In this document: positions 47,217 through 56,400 of the stretch, piece by piece
Position numbering within the stretch: the stretch's first letter is position 1
Layout: each line of letters begins with the position of its first letter
NCBI GenBank assembly: GCA_030435675.1
Contig: CM059622.1
Coordinates: forward strand, 11,594,001-11,658,000
Source: Steinernema hermaphroditum
Taxonomy: Eukaryota; Nematoda; Chromadorea; Rhabditida; Steinernematidae
DNA: 64,000 bases
Direction: 5' to 3'
The notes under the pieces: model-generated
Told to the model about the DNA's origin: nothing
The model's input: only the letters and a program-made list of their open reading frames with translations
Databases searched by the model: none
Translations under genes and position numbers: made by a program

Positions 47217-49134
47217 ACGAATGTCACGCAGTACGCCAATTAGAGCACCTTGAAGCTATTCCATCTGCTGTGTGAAAAATAAGGAGAGACAGGACACAAA
47301 TAGTACGAGAAAACAATAGTTGAAATGCTTTTTTTTCGTTTAGTTGATGGGAACTGTGAAGGTCAACCTATGATAACTTTGATCAGCGTCATAACTCACA
47401 AGATAAAATAGCCATTTATGTGAAAAAAGGCCATCCAATACAAGGTGTTCAGAAAGTTCTGTGAAATTTTTGAGTTACCTATTTTCTTCACGTTTTTTAT
47501 GTTCGCTGTTAGTAGTGCTGATGTTCACTGTTATTCATTAACACAATGGTCTGCGAACAACTGCTTTTTGCCGTTTTCGTTCTGCGCTGTGCTGGAAAGC
47601 TGAATCGGGAGATCTACAACGACATGAATGTGTTTCGGTATGACGCCAAACGAGTCTGAATCCGACGAACTGCGTAATTTGGTACATTCTTAACGGTTTC
47701 TATTGAAGAAATCGTTCTTTTCATTTCACAAAACTTTCTGGACATCATGGTCGTCTAGACTGTCTGCAGAATGACATGTCGGGATCTACCCTAACAGGGT
47801 CCACAATAGGGATGCACCGGAACGAAAAAAAACCGGCACCGGAACCGGGTATCAGTCCACACCCTTGCACAGCACTTCGGCTATATTCACATCTCAGTGT
47901 TTCCTTAATGCAGTATACAGGGTGCGCCATAAATACTGTCGTCGATAAATCGTCTATAACTTTCTACAGAGTGAACGAAATCAAACAAATTTATAACACT
48001 GAGGTAGAACAGGAAATTCTCTGCAATCTTTGTCAAATTGTGCTGAAAATGGCCCCACCAGCTGCAATACAGGCGTCCAAAACGCTTATGGAAATTCTTC
48101 AAGATTCCCACAGTGACTTCCGGCATGATTTCTTTCCAAGCGGTCTTCAGAGCACGCTTCAGGGAATTCACGCTATCGTGGCGTGTTGCGCAGGCTTTTG
48201 GCTGTCCAGCATAAAACCTTTTGAGATTTCTAGCGCTTTAATAGTCGTTCGCATGACTTTCAAAAATGACGTTGTTCGCAATCGATGAGGAAGTTTTTGA
48301 GGTGAGAACAATCGATAGAAAAAACGTTGCTGAGGTCAGTTGTCAGACGTCAACCAATGAGAGTGGGCTGATATTGCCGATGCGGAGAATGAGGAGATCT
48401 TCGAGAAGCTTCCACGTTACATCGTTGTTGGCATAATAGCGAATGATGAAGTGTAAGGTCGATATTCTGGCAGGAATTCTCGAAGATTTATCATCTGTAA
48501 CAATGTTTGCGTGCTAAAGAGGATTCATATCATCCAGCAAGTAGAAACTAATTTCAACTGCACAAATGCATGAATTACATACCGAAATGAGGACATGGAG
48601 CAGCGCGGTGCTCGTTATTATCACCGTGCAGCACCGAATTGAAAACCAATAGAATTGACATCTAGAAACAAATAATTGTAGAGAAATATAGGATCACAGC
48701 TGCACCAGTTTGGCGGACCCAAAGTTACAAAGAACTCAATCCGAGCACGTCTCGGAAACGTCAAACGGGCAATTTTCTCAACACACGCCGTAGTCTATAA
48801 CGGGCTATTAAATGGAAAACTATGGTCATTGTACCTTGAATAATAAGAGAAATATTTACTTGCATCTACTTGCAGCTCATAGCCTTTCTTTGTCCTTTCT
48901 TTATGGCACGAAAAAAGCTGTAATAGTTTTCGGATTGTACTTCGAGATTAGCTTCTCGTTGCTCAAAAATCTTTTGACGCTTAGTGACATAGAGTGTTAT
49001 CTTTATTAATAACAGCTAACGTTCTCACGTTATTATTGGTGAGGTTCGGTACTTCATGGGAATCGTTTCCGCGGTTGGTCGGCGTCCATTACCTTTGTTC
49101 AAAAAGTTTTTGTTCAGAACCTGGCAGGAAGATA
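47217..49134. repeat. Spacer with right part of the inverted duplication and a DNA transposon fragment
   Basis: Homology to the left block continues to about 47805. A DNA transposon fragment starts near 47916. From about 48300 to 49130 I see nothing beyond AT-rich sequence. Confidence 0.45.
47916..48290 (-). mobile_element. 3' end of a Tc1/mariner-like DNA transposon
   Basis: The right end begins CAGGGTGCGCCATAAATACTG, a plausible terminal repeat. On the minus strand the frame includes SLKRALKTAWKEIMPEVTVG then ILKNFHKRFGRLYCSWWGHF, which resembles the C-terminal tail of mariner/Tc1 transposases (LKxAlxxaWxxi ... ffxRfxxxixxxGgHF). The catalytic core is absent. The left part (48203-48290) is the direct repeat also found at 45464-45552. 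Confidence 0.5.
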
Positions 49135-50129
49135 ATGGAAGTAGAAGGCGATAGTTTTCGATTTGTCGTCGGGCCGCTGTATCTTTGCATTGGCTTCGTT
49201 CTTCCGCCATTCTATGCGAGATTGATCTACGTAGGTTCTACCTCCAGCCCGATTTATGAACTGTTTGTTTAGATTTTTATAACCCGAAAGAAGTACCGTA
49301 GTCTGGAATGCTACCATATCATGGCTCTCTCGGGTATTCTTCAACTGTTCGCAGGACCAGGTGCTATCTGCAGTGGTCTCCTTCACCTTGTTGGTTACGA
49401 TCCGTTCAACATCTTCCGATTTTTCATCATTCTCTTCTCCGCCAGCATCGCCGCTGAGTTATGTTTGAACTTCGTTCTGGTGCTGAATCGACTGAAGGTT
49501 ATGTTCGACATTCGCACACCTCCGTTTGTCAACAAGGTTTGCCCTTTTGTGCATATATAGAAAGAGAGTTATTTTAGCTGCTTATGACGGTCGATTGTCT
49601 ATATGGAATCTTGTATGTTGCTTGCCTTCTGAGCCCTTACTGTGGATATATTGTACGTGCAGGACACTATACAGGAGGATACGACTTTTCCAAACCGTAT
49701 ACCGAACTCTTCAATACGGTCAATTGTATTCTAATGAACAGTTCCTCTATTCTCACATTTATCGGATATTTGCCGATCATCATAAAAATTCTTTGGCAAG
49801 GAAGGAAGACAACAACCGTTCTGCACAAGGAGCGATCTGTTTTCATATATGCAGGTGTCCGCTTCGCAATAGATACGGGCCTCAACACTGCTTTCTTCTT
49901 TGTAACCCTGCCAAAGGGTCCTTTGGTGGAGGTCGCTGTGGGCTTGACCTACATACTGAATCAATTATTAGTATCTCCTGTTTTGTACCTTACGTTAACA
50001 AGGTAAATTATTCAGAGATAACATTTCTTTCACGAGTTTTTTAGAAGTCTAAGAAACGAATTTGTGGCGATCTTTAATCTGAACAGGATAAACACCTTGA
50101 CCATCGTCGCCTCTTCACAGACATCTTGA
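49135..50129 (+). CDS. SRT-like 7TM chemoreceptor, family A member 12
   Basis: Exons 49135-49230 (96 nt, four extra codons), 49273-49536, 49578-50002, 50045-50129; 870 nt, 289 aa. The start MEVEGDSFRFVVGPLYL is slightly longer and more acidic than in relatives. Exon 2 has LECYHIMALSGILQLFAGPG, with His replacing the usual Arg of CYRIM, plus NIFRFFIILFSASIAAE and FVLVLNRLKVM. Exon 3 has SPYCGYIVRAGHYTGGYDF with KPYTELF, KERSVFIYAGVRFAIDTGLN, and helix 7 ending SPVLYLTLTR. Exon 4 begins RSLRNEFVAIF. It belongs with members 10, 11 and 13. AATAAA at 50260-50265 is a credible poly(A) signal. It is the last receptor before the Helitron complex. Confidence 0.85.
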
Positions 50130-51873
50130 CCAGCGGGGATCTCGATGTTTTTCATCGTTGTCTTATATTCTATGGAGTTCCATTCATTCATTAATCTATG
50201 CTGTACTATGTACTATGTGGAATGCTGTGCTTTCTTGGTTTTCTAACTGTAATTTGAACAATAAATGCAACTCTTACGAATTAGTCACTGAGATGAAGAT
50301 AAAAGTGGGAAGCTAAAACTGTATCTATAAGATATTCATGCTTGCTAAAGTTTCCACAAAACGAGTAAAGTAGAGTTCTTCTCCGCTTTCACGCTCAGGC
50401 AATTAGTATTAAGAACTGCAAAATAGAACAGAAGTCGAGCACAATAACGAACGGAGCGGAGGGCTCCCAGGCACCGATGCAGACTTCGGCGTTTTGGAGC
50501 ATTTTCCGGTGACCTGCGAGGGCAGCGCTAGCGATGAGCTGAACCCAGTGTAGGCGCGACGGCAGAGTACACCGGGAGAACTGGGAACCATACCGTATAC
50601 ATACATATCTACATATGTATATCTACAGTATATTGTGAGATAAGAGTGGACATTGTTATGGTTATTCTCGAAAATATGAGTTTTCGATACTAAGTGCACT
50701 AAAGTCGCTATGTGAATTGAAATTATGCATGTTTTTGTGCGAACTGTATGATCAGGACTGAATTCCTTAAACTGCACTTAAAATTCCGTTAACAGCCTCA
50801 CACAAAAAACTGAAGTAACAGCTTCTACTGCAAAAAAACAGTTCAAGTATGTCAACGCAACTAAAAATATGCGGCATCAAATACGTTATAATAAGCGCTG
50901 GTGCAAGTCAGTACAAACGTGAGATTTTAAAGGTAGTGTTTGGTGGTGTTCGGTTGGGTCCGTTCGCTGATGGTCTAGATTGTACTGTAATTGTTGTACT
51001 AGAGACAGAACGCTCTTGAATTATATGAATTGACCCACAGATCCACAATAAACGTGGAATAACACAATAACATCATTGCTGAATAGTGTAAAGATACAGC
51101 TTGCATCAAGTGCTTTTTTAATGTCCATCGGTAAAATTCAGTACAAACGCAAGATCATATGTGGTCAAGAAACTTTCACGTAAAGGACATTGTATAGCGA
51201 TTTTGTTGTGATTTTGTTGAGGTTTGGAAATATAAAAAAAAAAAAAGATACGAACATGGTTGATAGAGAGTTCATTAATCTTTCTCCGTTTCCTTTCATC
51301 TCATCAGCAACTGATACACTATGGCGTTGTGGTTTCACTGGTGTGAATGGCACATGGAAAAACTAAAAGACTGTCCGGTAGTTCACTGAATTAGATGAGC
51401 AAGAGTCATTCTGGACCGCCGTTGTTGTATGTAATGGAACACCAGGGAGTTGTGGTTCCAACGTCTTGCAAGCAGGTCAGTAGCAAAATGCGACTCCACC
51501 GCACCGCCGATTCAAATTAAGGCAAGCTGTGCATACCATGCAGAGAACTAAAACTAGTTAACAGTTTTGCTACGTATTGTGCCCATATATTATTCGCTTC
51601 TTGTTTCTCAAAATGCGACAATTGAACCTCAATTCAGAACACAATTCTGTAAGGTCGTTTTCGTCAACATCAAGAAGGTTTTAGAACACGACTTGCCGAC
51701 GAAGTTTCATAGAATAGATAATTCTTTGATACCTAGAAGGTCACATAGGAGATTGACGCTGAATCTGGGCAAATGGTTTATTGCCTTTATAGAATGTGCA
51801 TAAAGATAAAAAATGCGACAGCGCCTTAACCAAACTTTCGTGAATGTCCCATACTAAGTCTTTCCTTTTATTA
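50130..51873. other. Spacer between the receptor cluster and the Helitron complex
   Basis: No gene is supported. A microsatellite-like stretch of ATACATACATATCTACATATG type lies at about 50595-50640, and a poly(A) run at 51234-51245. A GC-richer patch at about 50415-50575 has antisense open frames without family features. Confidence 0.4.
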
Positions 51874-52383
51874 TACTTATTAAGAAAGTAATTTGTATGT
51901 ATTGGTGCATGGATGATGCAGGCTGGACCATAGGTTCGCTCCCGGGTGCTGGAGGGGTGGTGGATAGGTGGGTTGCTGTGGTGCTGGGTGGTTGGTGTTA
52001 AAAGGAAAGTTCTTCCATTTGTTTTGAAACTTTTTTTGCTGCTTTCCGTTTCGCGCCAGGACCACAGCATCATGCCTAACTGAATCTGCAAAAGTGACGT
52101 CCAAGTGAAGCCGTGTTACCAACGGGCAGACTGGCGCAGTGGTCTAAGGCGCGCGCCGCACATGAGGTCGCGGGTTCGACTCCCCGGGAGTGAAATTTTT
52201 TTCTTTTTCGCCTATTTTCACTTTCTTTTCATTTCTCTTCTATTTTCCCCCACTTCTGACCGGTTCTCACTACCTACCGTAACCCCGGCTCTCTTTCAGC
52301 TTCGATTTTCCGTCGTTTGTGTACTTTTGACGGGGGGTAAGGCGCCCGCACAGAACCAGCCCTGCGAAGCAGGGCTGGTTCTT
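51874..52383 (+). mobile_element. Non-autonomous Helitron-related unit 1
   Basis: A 510-bp unit repeated head-to-tail with the next one (both start TACTTATTAAGAAAGTAATT and share most of their sequence). Its last 170 bases, from the CACTTTCTTTTC region to the end, match the sequence just downstream of the autonomous Helitron gene (62885-63050), including CTACCGTAACCC, TCTCTTTCAGCTTCGATTTTC and GGGGGGTAAGGCGCCCGCAC. It ends in a 12-bp-arm hairpin, AACCAGCCCTGC/GAA/GCAGGGCTGGTT, at 52354-52380. It has no coding capacity. Confidence 0.65.
52124..52192 (+). repeat. tRNA-like segment (pol III A and B boxes), copy 1
   Basis: ACTGGCGCAGTGGTCTAAGG is a good A-box region and GGTTCGACTCC a good B-box. 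However the stretch between D-arm and T-arm is too short for an anticodon arm, there is no T33, and the T-stem and acceptor stem do not pair fully. It is therefore a tRNA-derived (SINE-like) segment, not a functional tRNA. It recurs at 52634-52702 inside the second tandem unit. Confidence 0.6.
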
Positions 52384-52960
52384 TACTTATTAAGAAAGTA
52401 ATTTGTATGTATTGGTGCATGGATGATGCAGGCTGGACCATAGGTTCGCTCCCGGGTGCTGACAGGGGGGCGTTTGGGGGGGTTGCTGTGGTACTGGGTG
52501 GTTGGTGTTATTGGATTAGTTCTTCCATTTTGGCTGAAACTTTTTTTGCTGCTTTCCATTTCGCGCCAGCACCACAGCATCAGGCCTAACTGAATCTGCA
52601 AAAGTGACGTCCAAGTGAAGCCGTGTTACCAACGGGCAGACTGGCGCAGTGGTCTAAGGCGCGCGCCGCACATGAGGTCGCGGGTTCGACTCCCCGGGAG
52701 TGAAATTTTTTTCTTTTTCGCGTATTTTCACTTTCTTTTCGTTTCTCTTCTATTTTCCCCCACTTTTCACCGGGTCTACATGCCTACCGTACCCCCGGAT
52801 CTCTTTTTTTTCACTTTCACTTCTTCTTGCTTCACTTTGCGTTTGGCGTTCATTTTCTACGCAGGGTAAGGGGAATGCCGGCCGAAGGCCGGCCCGGGGG
52901 GTCCGGGGGGGCGGAGCCCCCCCCGGCGGGGGGGGGTTAGGGCTCCGCCCCCCCCTAAGA
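52384..52960 (+). mobile_element. Non-autonomous Helitron-related unit 2 with GC-rich palindromes at its end
   Basis: Same order as unit 1 for about 480 bases, including the tRNA-like segment at 52634-52702. It then diverges at the terminus: instead of the AACCAGCCC hairpin it has GCCGGCC/GAA/GGCCGGC at 52877-52893, then a 14-bp inverted repeat GGGGGGGCGGAGCC / GGCTCCGCCCCCCC (52905-52918 and 52941-52954), followed directly by CTAAG. Hairpin followed by CTRR is the classical Helitron 3' end, so this may be a real terminus. It lies immediately upstream of the autonomous element's promoter region. Confidence 0.55.
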
Positions 52961-53422
52961 CAAAAAATAAGGACCGGCGGCATAACTTGCAACAACACTT
53001 AAGCACATGGCTTCGAATATGTTCAAAATCCTCGAGCACCTACAGCATCAGCAAGATTTTGCATCACCTTTTCCTGCATCTTCCTGCACCTCCACCTTTT
53101 GCATTTCTTTGCACCTTTTGCATCACTTTCTATTATCTTCAATTATATCTTCAATTATATATCATCATCTTATATCCGTGCACTCCAACCAAATCCAATT
53201 TCCCACTTCTGCACCTGCTTGCATCCTCGCGCTCATCCTGCAGCTGCTCTGCCTGCGGGTTCTGTGGCACGCGCGCAAAAGGTCATCGTTTGTGTGAGTG
53301 GCGATCGATTGATCGCCATCATAAGCATAGCAATATCCGCGCCTGTGAGCTGCGTGTCTCCTCACATTTATATTATACCTTTTCAGAATAATTTTCGACT
53401 CAATCAACAGCTAACAACTAAA
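52961..53422 (+). promoter_or_regulatory. Leader/promoter region of the Helitron gene
   Basis: A pyrimidine-rich stretch with reiterated TTTTGCATC and TGCACC motifs, about 53045-53130, precedes the gene. An open frame continues in phase upstream of the chosen ATG, but its composition (Ser/Ile/His-rich) is unlike the protein. TTTTCAG at about 53381-53387 gives a plausible trans-splice or 5' UTR splice acceptor 36 bases before the ATG. No TATA box is obvious. Confidence 0.35.
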
Positions 53423-56400
53423 ATGGACCAGTTCTTCAAACCCACCAACAACTCGCAACAACAGAGCAACAAGAGCAATTGGCAGTTCAAAAGCAGCGAC
53501 TTTAGGAATGTCCAAGGACAGTTCGGGTATGTACTTTGATGGAGTTTCTACTCAGCAGTTATGTATCTGTTCAGACTGTCAACGTCTGGCATGCAAATGC
53601 AACAGATGCAACAACAATTCAACATGCAACAACAGAACGCCCAAAGGATGACACAAAGCATAATGCCCACTTTTTCCCAAGCGGTTAGTTTATATTACAG
53701 GTTTTTGCAACACTCAAAGGCACGATTCTTTAGGGCACCTCATCATTTTGGTTATCGGGACGCGAGCGAAGTTGGCTGCAGACAGGCGGAATGTTTGGAG
53801 CCAAGAAGCCGACGCAACTCGACACGTATACAGGTACTATCAAGTACTACTACGTGAACGGCATAAGAATGGACGACCTGGACTTGATGCAGTACAAGAC
53901 CAGGTGCGAAGTAGCGGCGCTTCGTCGACTGGACGACGCGCTAGAGGAGCAAAGAAGGCAACGCGAAGTAAGTGTGGAACGATGGGGGATATACGGAACA
54001 CATTTAGGAAGCACAAAAAGCAAAGAGAGAAGCTGAACAGCTGCAACAACAGCCGCAGCAGAAGGACAGCACACCCGAGGAAGCGGCTAAGCGGGGGTGG
54101 AGCCTTCTGAACGCCTTCAAAATTTCGCTGCAGACGATTGTCGGCGGAGGTCGCGCATCGGCCACAAGGACGGCGAAGAAGAGAGCTGCTGGAGTCGGAG
54201 CGACGGCGACAAGAGTAGCGGCAGCAGCAGAAGTCAGCGCTCAGAGTGCGACTGCTCAGGTCACGCGCACTCTTACGCCGTGCACACAAGACGAACTCGG
54301 AACTGCGGGAGACGCCTACGGGTTCGTGCAAAACGGTAGAGGGCTGATATCCATGGCTCCGCAGACATGGCTGAACGGCGAAGCACTGTGTCGTATCCTA
54401 TGTGATGAGGTACCATTAGGGAGTGCAAAGTATGTTCACAGCCAATATGTTATTATAGATTCGACAACTGAACACAGCGCTCCAGCCTGAGGAACGAACC
54501 GCCGTTGCCGACCCGCAATTCTGGGAGTACCGTTTTACGGAGCACTACAGAAACTACGAAGAATACGAAGCTGCTTTGCGTCAGAACGTAACGTATGGCA
54601 TTTCCCTGCACATGCATGGGGACACGGTCGCCTTTGGACGGGTGATCTTGCCCATCCACCTGACAGATCATTGGGCGTTGGGCATCCTGAATGTCAGCAC
54701 GAACCAAGTAATTGTGTACAACTCACTCGAGGTACATAAATCCATGGCTACACAGTTTTTACTCAGAGTTTTCCAGGCAAGGGATACGATTACCCACCCG
54801 AACGACAGTCAGTTCGAACAGATCACGAAGCTGCAGCAGTGGGCAGCACACATCGTGCAGGATGTGCTCCACAGGGCTGCACCGCAAGAGCCGTGCTCCG
54901 TACAGTTTGCCCCACGAACGCTACAGCTGTATCAAAAGGACGGGTATAACTGTGGTATCCACGTCATAGATAATGCACTGCATTATCTACGAGCAGTACC
55001 ACGACCCGAGCAAGGCGTAGGACAGATGCGCGTCGTCGACATCCGTGAGCCGGGCGTCATCGACATTAAAACATACGCGAACCGCCTGCGGAATGAGTAC
55101 CGCGCGAGACTAATGCGCATGTACCCTCACGTGGTGACAAGTGTAGGTGTAGCCGAAAGAAACTACATTCCATACATTACTTTTCCAGGCGCTCAGAAAC
55201 TTTGCCGATGACATCGCGCAGGCAAGACGAGACATGCAGAAAGCACTGGACCACAGGAAAGCGGTAGCCGATCGGAGCGTCATTCCTGTCGATGCTCAAG
55301 GAAAGCGTGTTCAACCGAAAGCCCCACAAGTGAGCTACGAACAGGCTAAGGCGAACGAGAAGCGCCTTCAGGAAGCCCTTGCCGAATTCAACGCGTTCCA
55401 CGCTACCATCCACGCGCAGCAACAAGACACAGCTCCACAACAGAGCACCTCTGTGTTAGGGGTAAGTAATTCCATAAATTCAGTATACAAGAAACATTTA
55501 TAGAAGGTGATCAAAGTGGAGCCGGCATCACAGAAGAAGGCGGCGCATGAAAATCCGGAGATCGCGGACCTCTTGGCCCAAATGCGGCAGATGGAATCGG
55601 AAGAGAATAGCGAGGACGACGAAGAAGCTGACACCGCCTCCATGGACGCCGTACAACAAGGCATGGACTTCTTGCGGTCGCAGATGAAAGGCTACACGCA
55701 GCAGTTCGATGGAACCGCAGAATACAGCTCGGAGAAAGCTCGACAAGATAGACACCGCGCCAAGAACAGAGAGACTCTGAACGCAAACAAAAGAGAGCTG
55801 ATGTCGCTCAAGCGCCTCTCGCAAACCGAGGAAGAGAGGGCGGCGGATAACGCAAAGAGGAGGAGCACGAAGAAAGCCCTTACTGATGAGCAGCGAGCAA
55901 AACGAACAGAACAACAACATCTCCGTAGGACCATCAAGAAAGAAGAAGAGGAAGAGCAGAAGAAGAAAGAGAAGATGACAGTGTTGAGCCCGGTACCGCC
56001 ACAGCCCTCCAAGAGAGTGCTGAAGATGGACCCGAAGAACGTCAAGCGCCGACAGAAGAACGCCGAGAAGAGACAAGCTGCGAAGCGCAAACCAGAGGAC
56101 ACAGCAACAGACGACGCGCAGAACTTGGTGGCCTTCACCGCCGCGGTAACCAAGGACCCGGTGGACTTTGTGGTAGCACTGGAGCAGATACAAACCACTC
56201 AAGATCTAACGAAACACGCAGCCTCGCTGGCCACAAGCATCAGATCACTGGCGCTGAACAGCCCGGCGAGTACGTCAGGGCCCCGTCGAAAACGCCGAAA
56301 GACGATAGGCCTTACCAAAATCCACTACAAGACCTGCCAGCTGGATCACCCTGGCCGTGGATGCGCCGCACAGAGTGCCACCCATCGCGTCCCGCCATGG

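Noticed and set aside
52124..52192. Functional tRNA gene
   Set aside because: A and B boxes are good, but the anticodon region is about 6 bases too short, T33 is missing and the T and acceptor stems do not pair; two copies lie in a transposon-like repeat.
51874..52890. CRISPR-like or satellite array
   Set aside because: Only two long units, no short repeats separated by unique spacers, and a eukaryotic context; the units share a transposon terminus.
52857..53039. Gly/Pro-rich frames across the GC-rich palindromes
   Set aside because: They come from homopolymeric G/C runs and inverted repeats at a transposon end, not from coding sequence.
54576..55211. First C48 protease as an independent gene
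   Set aside because: Phases and splice sites join it seamlessly to upstream and downstream exons, and the apparent stop at 55211 lies beyond a strong GT donor at 55143. I kept it as part of the single Helitron frame, while noting that transcript data could separate it.
55528..56202. Overlapping minus-strand open frames opposite the charged linker
   Set aside because: Leu/Phe/Ser-rich translations are the expected antisense of K/E-rich codons (AAG/GAG); no start context or splice sites.
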